From Methanobacteriota archaeon (GTDB lineage: Archaea > Thermoplasmatota > Poseidoniia > Poseidoniales > Poseidoniaceae), in the NCBI GenBank assembly GCA_004195515.1, contig PSPR01000024.1:1-43634 (forward strand): DNA of 43,634 nucleotides, in the 5' to 3' direction. Below, piece after piece: positions 36,071-43,634 of this stretch (position 1 is its first letter; each line of letters starts with the position of its first letter). Position numbers and translations under genes: made by a program. The notes beneath the pieces are model-generated. The model worked only from the letters and a program-made list of their open reading frames with translations, did not search any database and had not been told where the DNA came from.

Positions 36071-36481
36071 TTATTTTTGAGTGAGCTCTACCAAAACACC
36101 GCCGGTACTTTTTGGATGTACAAATGCAATCAAAGCACCATGTGCACCGGTTTTTGGTACTGAATCAATCATTTTCACACCATTATCCAGCAGATGGGCG
36201 ATTATTTTTTCGAGGTTTTCAACTCTAAAACATACTTGTTGGACACCGGGGCCACGCTTGCCCAAAAAGCGACCGATTGGAGTATTTTCCCCTGTTGGTT
36301 CAAGCAATTCGATCATTGGGGCCTTGGTGTCGTTTTCGCTGGTGGCAAAAAAGCGAGTTGTTACGCCTTGTTCTTCGACGGTTTCATCATCGCCTTGTAT
36401 CAATCCAATCAGGCGCCAAAAATGACTCGCTTCCTTCAAATCCTCGCAAGCAATTCCAATATGGTCAAGATATATTTTCAT
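36071..36481 (-). CDS. mce: Methylmalonyl-CoA epimerase
   Basis: LDHIGIACEDLKEASHFW, IELLEPTGENTPIGRFLGKRGPGVQQVCFRVENL, FVHPKSTGGVLVELTQ. Confidence 0.92.
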   Translation of the reverse strand: MKIYLDHIGIACEDLKEASHFWRLIGLIQGDDETVEEQGVTTRFFATSENDTKAPMIELLEPTGENTPIGRFLGKRGPGVQQVCFRVENLEKIIAHLLDNGVKMIDSVPKTGAHGALIAFVHPKSTGGVLVELTQK

Positions 36482-36492
36482 AATTACTCACC

Positions 36493-38055
36493 TCAAAATC
36501 CACTAGGGGCCATCCAGGTCCCAAATTCGTCCTTCATAGCATTGATGATTTCACCTAGTGTACAATCCAATTGTAACGCTTTTACAACATGTGGGAATAG
36601 GTTTTCTTCGGTGGTTGCAGCAGACCTAATACCGTTTAAGGCCAATCTGACTGCATTATCGTCTCTCTTTGCTCGTAAAGCCGCTAATTTGTCCTTTTGG
36701 TTTTGTTCAAGTGTTAGATCAGGCTTGAGCACCGGTGGAGATTCATCTTCATCTAATACCCCGTGATTCAAGCCGATGATCAGCCTTTCACCCGCCTCTA
36801 CTTTTGATAGATGGTCCCAAGCAGATTCATGGATTTCTCGTTGCTGATAGCCAGCTTCAATCGCCTTCATAGCCCCACCCATGGCTTCGATTTGCTCGAT
36901 TTGTTTTAGGGCTTGTTCATAGATTTCAGTGGTTAAGGCCTCAACATAATGAGAACCACCCAGTGGGTCCACAACGTTTGCAGCACCGCTTTCTTCTGAA
37001 ATTATTTGCTGGGTTCGCAGGGCGACAGTTGCACTTTTTTCCGTAGGTAAGCCAAGAGCTTCATCATAGGAATTTGTGTGTAAACTCTGAGTTCCGCCAC
37101 ACACAGCAGCCAATGCTTGAATAGTTACACGGGCGATATTGTTTAGCGGCTGCTGTGCGGTGAGAGAGACTCCAGCAACTTGAGTATGGAATCGTAACAT
37201 TGCGCTTTTAGGGTTTTTCGGATTATATCGCTCTGTGATCAAATCATGCCATAATTTTCGAGCCGCTCTGAATTTACTAGCTTCCTCGAAGAAATCATTA
37301 TGACAATTAAAAAAGAAAGATAATCGAGGTCCAAATGTGTCGATGTCAAGCCCTTTGTCAACCGCTGCTTCAACATATGCAAGAGCATTCGATAATGTGA
37401 ATGCAATCTCTTGTACCGCGGTTGAACCTGCTTCTCTGATATGGTAGCCCGATATTGAAATCGTATTCCATGCCGGAATATTTTCGGCGCAATGCTCAAA
37501 AATATCAGTAATCAATCTCATCGAGTGTTTCGGTGGGAATACATAGGTTCCGCGGGCAATATATTCTTTGAGAATATCGTTTTGAATAGTACCTCTTACG
37601 CTCTCTTGACCAACGCCTTGTTCTTCTGCAATAGCGACATACATGGCCAGCAATATCATCGCCGGTGCATTGATCGTCATCGAGGTCGAAACTTTGTCTA
37701 GTGGGATTCCCTTCAGCAATATCCTCATATCATCTAAGCAAGATATCGAAACCCCAACTTTGCCGACCTCACCTTCGCTCATTTCATTGTCGGCGTCCAT
37801 TCCTAATTGGGTCGGTAAATCGAATGCTACCGAGAGTCCTTTCTGGCCTCTGTCCAATAATAATTTGAATCGTTCATTGGTAGATTCTGCACTGCTAAAT
37901 CCTGCATATTGACGCATTGTCCAGCGACGTGAACGATACATTGTATTGTGAATACCACGGGTATAAGGTGGTTTACCAGCCTCATCGGGCCCGTAGGTTT
38001 TGGCGATGTCAATACCGCCAAGGGTCTGCCAGTTTTCCTCATCCTGGCTTGCCAT
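36493..38055 (-). CDS. Methylmalonyl-CoA mutase, catalytic (large) subunit
   Basis: PPYTRGIHNTMYRSRRWTMRQYAGFSSAESTNERFKLLL, GLSVAFDLPTQLGMDADN, SMTINAPA, THTN-like LHTNSYDEALGLPTEKSATVALRTQQI; no cobalamin-binding domain in this chain. Confidence 0.95.
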   Translation of the reverse strand: MASQDEENWQTLGGIDIAKTYGPDEAGKPPYTRGIHNTMYRSRRWTMRQYAGFSSAESTNERFKLLLDRGQKGLSVAFDLPTQLGMDADNEMSEGEVGKVGVSISCLDDMRILLKGIPLDKVSTSMTINAPAMILLAMYVAIAEEQGVGQESVRGTIQNDILKEYIARGTYVFPPKHSMRLITDIFEHCAENIPAWNTISISGYHIREAGSTAVQEIAFTLSNALAYVEAAVDKGLDIDTFGPRLSFFFNCHNDFFEEASKFRAARKLWHDLITERYNPKNPKSAMLRFHTQVAGVSLTAQQPLNNIARVTIQALAAVCGGTQSLHTNSYDEALGLPTEKSATVALRTQQIISEESGAANVVDPLGGSHYVEALTTEIYEQALKQIEQIEAMGGAMKAIEAGYQQREIHESAWDHLSKVEAGERLIIGLNHGVLDEDESPPVLKPDLTLEQNQKDKLAALRAKRDDNAVRLALNGIRSAATTEENLFPHVVKALQLDCTLGEIINAMKDEFGTWMAPSGF

Positions 38056-38074
38056 TTGAGATTACTCCCCCGCA

Positions 38075-38548
38075 TCAGTGGTGGTGGCCACCAGGTCCAT
38101 GAGCATGGCCGTGGGTAATCTCTTCTTCGGTTGCAGAACGAACTTCAATGACTTCGATGTTAAAGGTTAGGGATTTTCCTGCAAGTGCGTGATTAAAATC
38201 TACTATTGCAGTTGTTTCTCCAACTTCTGATACATTGAATGGACCACTATCGCTCATCAGAGTCATTCCAACTTCGGGAGTAATTTCTCCAAACATTTCC
38301 AATGGGACTTCTTGAATGGCATCGGGGTTGTGTTCTCCATATGCTTCTTCTGCACTAAGGGTGAATTCAACTTTATCTCCTGCCGATTTACCCATCAATT
38401 CTCTCTCAAACCCAGGGATCATTTGTTTGTGTCCTACCAAAAATGTTAGCGGATCACGGTCGATACTACTATCGAAAGTTTTGCCGTTTTCTGGTAAAGT
38501 TCCGGTATAGTGTACGGTCGCTACTGTATTATTTTCTATTGCAGTCAT
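38075..38548 (-). CDS. slyD: FKBP-type peptidyl-prolyl isomerase (SlyD-like) with His-rich tail
   Basis: VATVHYTGTLPENGKTFDSS, MIPGFERELMGKSAGDKVEFTLSAEEAYGE, C-term HGHAHGPGGHHH. Confidence 0.92.
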   Translation of the reverse strand: MTAIENNTVATVHYTGTLPENGKTFDSSIDRDPLTFLVGHKQMIPGFERELMGKSAGDKVEFTLSAEEAYGEHNPDAIQEVPLEMFGEITPEVGMTLMSDSGPFNVSEVGETTAIVDFNHALAGKSLTFNIEVIEVRSATEEEITHGHAHGPGGHHH

Positions 38549-38554
38549 TATTAA

Positions 38555-39565
38555 TCACCTTTTAGTTGTGTATCTTTTTACAATTTTTCTGAAGGCATCA
38601 GCTACTTCTTTTGGAATGACTAGTTCGGCTTCCTTCTGATCGATAAATTCGAGTGCATCCTCAATACCAACACGTTCGCCTTTAGCCCAAATCTGACCTA
38701 GAACATTGCTGCGGTTCTCTTCTTTAACCGCATCATTATCGAGTAAATCTTTTGCCACATATTTGTACTCAAGATATTTTCTTCGGTCTAATTTCCGAGT
38801 TTGAGGTTGCCTACCTCCACCCTTTTGTTCGCCAAATTTCTTCCTCTTTGGTCTTTTATCAGGCTTCTTCTTTTGAGTAGCCTCAATTGTTTTGAATACA
38901 TTAGAAACACCAGCACTGATAACCTTCTTTTTTGGTTGAACGACGACTTTAACCTCTTCGATAATAGGTTCAACTTCGATAACTTCAATCATTGCTGGCT
39001 CTACAGTTCCTCTTTTAGCATCTTGTGCCGCTTTTGCAAATTCTGCAGTAGCCGCTGATTTTGCCCTTAGAGCAGCCAATCGGTCTTCACGGTTATCGCC
39101 GACTTTCTTTTCCATCTTTGGAGGTGATCTTGGTTTTGGCACCGCCCTAGGTTTTGGAACGTGAACCGGTGCAGGGGCTGGTTTTGGAGTAGGTTTTGGT
39201 TTTGGCTCAACCTTTGAAACCGGTTTTGGCTCAATCTTTTTTGTTGGTACCGGTTTGACTTCTGGAACCGGTTTAGGATCTGGTTCAACTGGTAGTTCAA
39301 CCTTTGGAGTAGGTTTCGGTTCGACTGGGGTTTGAACCGCGGCTTGACGTTTTGCTAATTCAGCCAAAGCAGCTCTTTGCTTTGCAGCCAAATCCTGTTT
39401 TGGATTAGGGCTTGTTTGAGTTGGAGCTTCAGGACGAGGGGCTCTGCGTGCCCGTTGTTCCTTACGAACACGGGCCTTTTTATCGGCATTAGGAGCAAAT
39501 GGATTGAATGGTTCATCCTTGCGCCTTCGCCTGTCCATGAGTTGGGGGCCCGGCTTGCCTTTCAT
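38555..39565 (-). CDS. Basic Pro/Lys-rich low-complexity protein with conserved-looking C-terminal domain
   Basis: EPKP/KPTPK-type repeats across the middle; C-terminus KLDRRKYLEYKYVAKDLLDNDAVKEENRSNVLGQIWAKGERVGIEDALEFIDQKEAELVIPKEVADAFRKIVKRY appears globular. Confidence 0.65.
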   Translation of the reverse strand: MKGKPGPQLMDRRRRKDEPFNPFAPNADKKARVRKEQRARRAPRPEAPTQTSPNPKQDLAAKQRAALAELAKRQAAVQTPVEPKPTPKVELPVEPDPKPVPEVKPVPTKKIEPKPVSKVEPKPKPTPKPAPAPVHVPKPRAVPKPRSPPKMEKKVGDNREDRLAALRAKSAATAEFAKAAQDAKRGTVEPAMIEVIEVEPIIEEVKVVVQPKKKVISAGVSNVFKTIEATQKKKPDKRPKRKKFGEQKGGGRQPQTRKLDRRKYLEYKYVAKDLLDNDAVKEENRSNVLGQIWAKGERVGIEDALEFIDQKEAELVIPKEVADAFRKIVKRYTTKR

Positions 39566-39592
39566 AACCCTTCGGATAATCGCAATAGGCTA

Positions 39593-40609
39593 TCAGGGCC
39601 ATGTGATGGGTGTTTGGTCGGTTCGCATTTCTTGATCAACAGCCGATTCATCCAATCTGGTCAATCTTCCTTGGTCGTATTCCAACCGACCCAACAATGC
39701 TATCATCGTCCCGTTATCGATACAATATTTTGGCTCAGGCACAAAACTCTCGGCTTCCCTTTCGCCACACATTATTCTCGACATAGATCTAATTCTTTGG
39801 TTACAAGCAACGCCTCCACCAAGTAAAACCTCCGACTTTCCAGTATGTGCTAAAGCTCTCTCTGCTACCTCGATACATGCTGCAAAAGCATGTTCTTGTA
39901 AACTCCAACATACTGCATCTAAAGATTTACCATCACCAACCATTTTTGTAGCCGCGGTGAGTAGACCACTAAATGCCAAATCCATCCCGTGAACAGCATA
40001 AGGTAATTCTAATCCCTCCAAAGAAGCATCGGGATTTTGGTCGAGCCACCGTGAAGCATTTTTTTCAACTACTGGCCCGCCTGGGAATGGAATTCCATGA
40101 TTTCTTGCGAATTTATCGAGCATATTTCCAATTCCTATATCCAAGGTTTCGCCTAGGACTCGATAATGCCCGTCCAAGCGTGCGATAACTTGGGTATTTC
40201 CTCCACTTACATAGAGTAAAATTGGATCTTCACAACCGCATTGCTCTCTGCCGATTTCGATATGGGCTACACAATGATTAACTCCAACCATTGGGATATT
40301 GAGATGTGTCGATAACGATCGGGCTACTGCGGCTCCGATACGAAGACAAGGACCCATTCCTGGTCCTTGGGAATAAGCAATTAATTCAATTTCCTTTGAG
40401 GATATATCTTCACGCGCTAGAATTGATTTCAACAATTGTGGTGCTAAGGCTACATGGTGGTCAGCGGCCTCTCTGGGGTGAATTCCTCCAACATCAGGTC
40501 GCAAAGTGTCCGAACTAGATGGAAGCGGAATCCCTTCCGGGTCTACCAACCCAAACGAGAATGTGTGAGCCGTGGACTCGATGCCCAAGACCCAACCTTT
40601 GTTTGCCAT
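39593..40609 (-). CDS. kae1: tRNA N6-threonylcarbamoyladenosine synthase component Kae1/TsaD
   Basis: LGIESTAHTFSFGLVD, GGIHPREAADHHV, GPGMGPCLRIGAAVARSL, GVNHCVAHIEIGR, LYVSGGNTQV; C-terminus ends without a Bud32 kinase. Confidence 0.95.
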   Translation of the reverse strand: MANKGWVLGIESTAHTFSFGLVDPEGIPLPSSSDTLRPDVGGIHPREAADHHVALAPQLLKSILAREDISSKEIELIAYSQGPGMGPCLRIGAAVARSLSTHLNIPMVGVNHCVAHIEIGREQCGCEDPILLYVSGGNTQVIARLDGHYRVLGETLDIGIGNMLDKFARNHGIPFPGGPVVEKNASRWLDQNPDASLEGLELPYAVHGMDLAFSGLLTAATKMVGDGKSLDAVCWSLQEHAFAACIEVAERALAHTGKSEVLLGGGVACNQRIRSMSRIMCGEREAESFVPEPKYCIDNGTMIALLGRLEYDQGRLTRLDESAVDQEMRTDQTPITWP

Positions 40610-40662
40610 ATCATCTTGGTCGGACGCATATGCTATCAAACCCGTTGCCCTCTCGTTGCAAT

Positions 40663-41904
40663 ATGGCCCGCCTCCTCTTCAATGCCGGGCCAATCGCTCA
40701 TTTAAGTGGAAATGGCGCACTGAGTGGCCATTCTATGTTGGATGAGAGTCTGGTTTACCCAAAAGGTATGGCACTTTTAATCAAAAACGAAACCATTCAC
40801 AAAATTGGTCATACCGAAGAGTTACTAGAGGAGTATCAGGATGCACAATTACTAGATTTAGAGGGCAGAGCAGTTATTCCCGGGTTAGTAGATGCACATG
40901 CTCATCTCTTATGGGATGGAGACCGCTCACGAGAGGTATCTTGGAAACAGCAAGGTAAATCCTATCGCCAAATTGCGGATTTGGGAGGAGGTATCGCCTC
41001 TACTGTCGCTGCAACAAGGAAAGCAAATGAGGGCAGATTGCTTCACTTAGGTGTGGAGCGTCTCAGGGAGGCTCTTAGACATGGCACAACTCATATGGAA
41101 GTAAAATCAGGTTACGGACTCAATACTGAATGTGAATTGAGATTATTGGAGATCGCTGAAGTTTTGAGCGCACAATCAAACCTACCATCATTGGATCCGA
41201 CTTGGCTTGGCGCTCACGCAGCAGCTCCCGGTTTAACAATTGAGCAATATCACGAGGAAATCTTGAGTGAGCAATTGCCTCAGGTTCTCGAACAAGGAAT
41301 TGCTCGAAGTGCCGACGTCTTTTGTGAACCAGGGTGGTTCAATGTCGAACAAAGCGAAGAGATTCTACAACAATCAAGAGCCGGTGGTCTTGACTTAAGA
41401 ATTCACATCGACGAATTTGTCGATGGTGGCGGTGCTGATTTAGCAGCCGAATTAAAGGTAACATCCGCTGACCATGCACACCATACAAATGACGAGTCGC
41501 GCCAAGCGATGACCGACGCTGGTGTAAATACCGGCTTCTTGCCAGGAACACCTTATGCAATGGGTGAGAATTACCCGCCCTTCCAATCCTGTATTGAGAA
41601 TGAATGGATTTGGTCCATTGGTTCAGATTTCAATCCAAATTGTCGAACCATGAGTTTGCCCTTCTTAGCATCGGTTTTAGTTCAGCGAAACAATGTCGAT
41701 CCATTAGCAGCATTAGTGGCTTGTACAAGAAACCCCGCTCAAACAACACCTCATCCGTCTGAGTTGACCCATGGACAAATAGTCGAAGGTGGAATCGCCA
41801 ATTTGAATATATTAGAAAGTGAATTCTGGCAGGCTTGGTGTTTACAACCAGGTCATTCTCCATTTTCAGCAACCATAATCGAGGGCCAATTGATTTCCCA
41901 TTAA
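40663..41904 (+). CDS. hutI: Imidazolonepropionase
   Basis: PGLVDAHAHLLWDGDRSREV, KSGYGLNTECELRLLEI, HIDEFVDGGGADLAAEL, GSDFNPNCRTMSLPF; ATG at 40663 preferred over the track start inside kae1. Confidence 0.92.
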   Translation: MARLLFNAGPIAHLSGNGALSGHSMLDESLVYPKGMALLIKNETIHKIGHTEELLEEYQDAQLLDLEGRAVIPGLVDAHAHLLWDGDRSREVSWKQQGKSYRQIADLGGGIASTVAATRKANEGRLLHLGVERLREALRHGTTHMEVKSGYGLNTECELRLLEIAEVLSAQSNLPSLDPTWLGAHAAAPGLTIEQYHEEILSEQLPQVLEQGIARSADVFCEPGWFNVEQSEEILQQSRAGGLDLRIHIDEFVDGGGADLAAELKVTSADHAHHTNDESRQAMTDAGVNTGFLPGTPYAMGENYPPFQSCIENEWIWSIGSDFNPNCRTMSLPFLASVLVQRNNVDPLAALVACTRNPAQTTPHPSELTHGQIVEGGIANLNILESEFWQAWCLQPGHSPFSATIIEGQLISH

Positions 41905-41954
41905 CTAGCCAATGAACAGGTATTACGGTAATCACTATCAGAGGAGGATTAGTT

Positions 41955-42275
41955 ATGAAATCAACAGAGGCGTACTGGCTCGAAACTGTCGTATGCTCAG
42001 CCCGGCGAGGAGTTGATGCAAGATTGAAGAGAATGCTCGAGGCTCGTCAAGAACTGAAGAGAAGATCTCCTGGATGCCTCAAAGCATGGGTTTCAAAATC
42101 AAAAGATGGCCAATCGATGTTTTTAGTTCAAGCGGTTTTTGAAAATGAAGAAGCTTGGCATATCGCATCAAAAGAAATCCTAGAAAAACTCGATTCACGT
42201 GATGGTGGTATCGAATCTCTACTCTCTGGACCGCCTTTGGTTGGTATTTTTGAATTACCGGCAAAAGACCTCTAA
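41955..42275 (+). CDS. Small protein, possible ABM-like dimeric alpha/beta barrel
   Basis: Strong GAGGAGG SD; length and pattern compatible with antibiotic biosynthesis monooxygenase-like fold, weak motif evidence. Confidence 0.55.
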   Translation: MKSTEAYWLETVVCSARRGVDARLKRMLEARQELKRRSPGCLKAWVSKSKDGQSMFLVQAVFENEEAWHIASKEILEKLDSRDGGIESLLSGPPLVGIFELPAKDL

Positions 42276-42290
42276 TTCTCGTGCCCCATG

Positions 42291-42316
42291 TGTCGCATAA
42301 TGTATGTTATGCGACA
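42291..42316. terminator. Perfect 10-bp inverted repeat with 6-nt loop (terminator or regulatory hairpin)
   Basis: TGTCGCATAA-TGTATG-TTATGCGACA, 15 bp after the stop of the 41955..42275 gene. Confidence 0.5.
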
Positions 42317-42373
42317 ACGTATTGATATTGGTGTTCTAAAATACTCGCAGTACAGCGTTTAGGCACTTGAGGA

Positions 42374-42439
42374 TTCAAAGATTTGCAATTATTACCATCG
42401 GAGGGTAGGGGCTAAAGGCAATAACTTCCAATCTTTGAA
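42374..42439 (+). ncRNA. Candidate structured RNA element / 5' leader
   Basis: TTCAAAGATT (42374-42383) pairs with AATCTTTGAA (42430-42439); symmetric 5x5 internal loop; inner TTATT/AATAA stem; purine-rich apical region GGAGGGTAGGGG. Confidence 0.35.
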
Positions 42440-42487
42440 CAACCATAGTATTCATATCTTCAACACCGGGTCGACGGTTTGGTCCTT

Positions 42488-42640
42488 ATGACAGATGTTA
42501 GCGGTTTTTGTATGAAATGCAAAACATATGGCAAGATAAAAGATGGCAAGTTAGTCAAAATGAGTAATGGTCGGACCAGATGTGCAGGGACATGTTCTCA
42601 AGAAAGCTGTACTGGCAAGATTTCCAAGATTGTTTCTTGA
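42488..42640 (+). CDS. Small Cys-rich zinc-ribbon-like protein (DUF5679-like), 50 aa
   Basis: MTDVSGFCMKCKTYGKIKDGKLVKMSNGRTRCAGTCSQESCTGKISKIVS, read from the sequence; CxxC plus further Cys residues. Confidence 0.75.
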   Translation: MTDVSGFCMKCKTYGKIKDGKLVKMSNGRTRCAGTCSQESCTGKISKIVS

Positions 42641-42692
42641 AACGCATTGACCGATTCGGATATATACCGCATCGAAGTGGCCGATAATGTAA

Positions 42693-42765
42693 GGGCTCGT
42701 GGTCTAGGGGCTATGACGTCGCCTTGACATGGCGAAGATCGAGAGTTCAATTCTCTCCGAGCCCA
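42693..42765 (+). tRNA. tRNA-Val (anticodon GAC)
   Basis: GGGCTCG/CGAGCCC acceptor stem, D arm GTC...GAC, anticodon arm TCGCC-TTGACAT-GGCGA, T arm GAGAG-TTCAATT-CTCTC, discriminator A; CCA not fully encoded. Confidence 0.96.
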
Positions 42766-42865
42766 CCTTACAAAATTCCTAACATCAACTCTTATTGATT
42801 TGACAGTAATCGCAAATGAATTAATGTTTAATGTAGTGGCTTATTAAAATACAATTAAATCGAAA

Positions 42866-43198
42866 TCAATCGGAATGAATTAATTCGTCCTTCAAACATT
42901 TTTCATCATCTTCAAATGAAAAATCTGAGCTTCCACCTTTCCAATCCTTAACTGCAGATTCATCACCTTCAAATTTCTCGTCTACGATAGCAGAATCCGG
43001 ATTTACTGAATAATCATTGGGGTCTACATTCTTTGGTTCTACCCTTTGCTCAGGTAACGGTGGAGCTCTTTCCTCTAGATGTAAACCGCCATGAAATGTC
43101 CCACATTCTGGGCATCTCAAAGTACCTTTATTGGCTATTGTTCCACAAGCAGGACAACTCTCCATTCCTTGGAGAATATGGAGTTTATCCTCAGACAT
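42866..43198 (-). CDS. Zinc-ribbon protein with acidic C-terminal region
   Basis: MSEDKLHILQGMESCPACGTIANKGTLRCPECGTFHGG (CxxC...CxxC); acidic tail. Confidence 0.7.
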   Translation of the reverse strand: MSEDKLHILQGMESCPACGTIANKGTLRCPECGTFHGGLHLEERAPPLPEQRVEPKNVDPNDYSVNPDSAIVDEKFEGDESAVKDWKGGSSDFSFEDDEKCLKDELIHSD

Positions 43199-43199
43199 C

Positions 43200-43634
43200 T
43201 CAGTCGTCATCCTCGTCGTCATCGTCCTCTAGGAACATATCGTCTTGATCACCGGTAATCTCATCGCCGTCTTCGGTCTCGATTGTAACAGTGTCTTCTT
43301 CGTCATCAAATTCTATTATCTCACCAAAGAATTCTTCGCCGTCGACCTCTAATCCAATGTGATCTCCAACGCTAATGCCATCTTCGTCATCATCTTCAGA
43401 ATCTTCGTCATCATCTTCATCTTCGGAGTCCTCCTCAACCTCAGAATCATCATCGTCTTCAGAATCATCATCGTCCTCAGAATCATCATCGTCTTCAGAA
43501 TCATCGCCTTCCTCAGAGTCTTCTTCATCCTCATCGGATTCACCATCTTCGGAACTATCATCCGATTTTCCAGATTTGCCTCGTTCACGCAGTTCTGGTG
43601 CGTATTTTAGATGTAAGAATAGGCTCCCAGTAAG
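43200..43634 (-). CDS. Highly acidic Asp/Glu/Ser repeat protein, N-terminus beyond the right edge
   Basis: Open frame from the window edge: LTGSLFLHLKYAPELRERGKSGKSDDSSEDGESDEDEEDSEEGDDSEDDDDSEDDDDSEDDDDSEVEEDSEDEDDDEDSEDDDEDGISVGDHIGLEVDGEEFFGEIIEFDDEEDTVTIETEDGDEITGDQDDMFLEDDDDEDDD*. Confidence 0.75.
   Translation of the reverse strand, partial: LTGSLFLHLKYAPELRERGKSGKSDDSSEDGESDEDEEDSEEGDDSEDDDDSEDDDDSEDDDDSEVEEDSEDEDDDEDSEDDDEDGISVGDHIGLEVDGEEFFGEIIEFDDEEDTVTIETEDGDEITGDQDDMFLEDDDDEDDD
43441..43506. repeat. 18-bp coding tandem repeat (about 3.5 copies)
   Basis: TCAGAATCATCATCGTC[T/C] at 43441, 43459, 43477 and a partial copy from 43495; encodes DDDDSE on the minus strand. Confidence 0.85.

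Noticed and set aside
39130-39330. Periodic GGTTTTGGC/GGTTTTGGAGTAGG DNA motif considered as a direct-repeat array
   Set aside because: Explained by the Pro/Lys-rich coding repeat of the 38555..39565 gene; irregular spacing and no spacers as in CRISPR.
40519-40660. N-terminal 48 residues of the track ORF for imidazolonepropionase
   Set aside because: They overlap the kae1 coding region; MARLLFNAGPIAHLSG at 40663 is the natural start.
43349-43588. ORF MNEANLENRMIVPKMVNP...MILKTMMILRTMMILK (Met/Ile/Leu repeats), looking like a repetitive membrane peptide
   Set aside because: Out-of-frame reading of the acidic DDDDSE repeat; the other frame is open to the window edge and more plausible.
43359-43610. 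Plus-strand hydrophobic ORF MISNANAIFVIIFRIFVIIFIFG...
   Set aside because: Antisense artefact of the same GAT/GAA-rich repeat.
1-43634. CRISPR arrays, transposases, integrases, prophage genes, rRNA
   Set aside because: None seen on either strand by reading; the window appears to be chromosomal core/accessory metabolism.

Overview
The 43.6-kb window is gene-dense and archaeal, with no sign of mobile elements, CRISPR or rRNA. Gene content (S19e, PDCD5, L39e, L31e, S17e, EndA, Kae1, archease, TrmB family, archaeal SRP RNA) mixed with bacterial-type genes (PntAB, FolE, TatC, HldE-like kinase, HutI, M6 protease) suggests a marine Euryarchaeota/Thermoplasmatota genome, possibly Marine Group II/Poseidoniales; that placement is inference. 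Main modules: a type IA topoisomerase (missed by the ORF track because it runs off the left edge), pyrD-ccmE, SRP RNA, archease/HldE-like kinase, endA, TatC and M6 protease, pntA1-pntA2-pntB, mdh, IscA-YgfZ, a TPR protein, a large secreted CARDB/NEW3-like protein, a ribosomal protein operon, a preQ0 operon (queD, queC-msrB, queE, folE, RHH), an ABC exporter, methylmalonyl-CoA epimerase and mutase, Kae1, hutI, tRNA-Val(GAC) and a very acidic protein. The strongest lead is an in-frame QueC-MsrB fusion inside the preQ0 operon, in which the four expected QueC zinc cysteines appear replaced by Ser/Ser/Ser/Asp. Other leads: a Cys-type (CPSKY) CcmE, a wHTH/TerB-like protein split by an apparent -1 frameshift, TatC with an unexplained cytosolic domain, a perfect 18-bp palindrome placed like an operator upstream of the topoisomerase, and a structured element upstream of a 50-aa Cys-rich protein. 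No database search was run; all family calls are by motif recognition.
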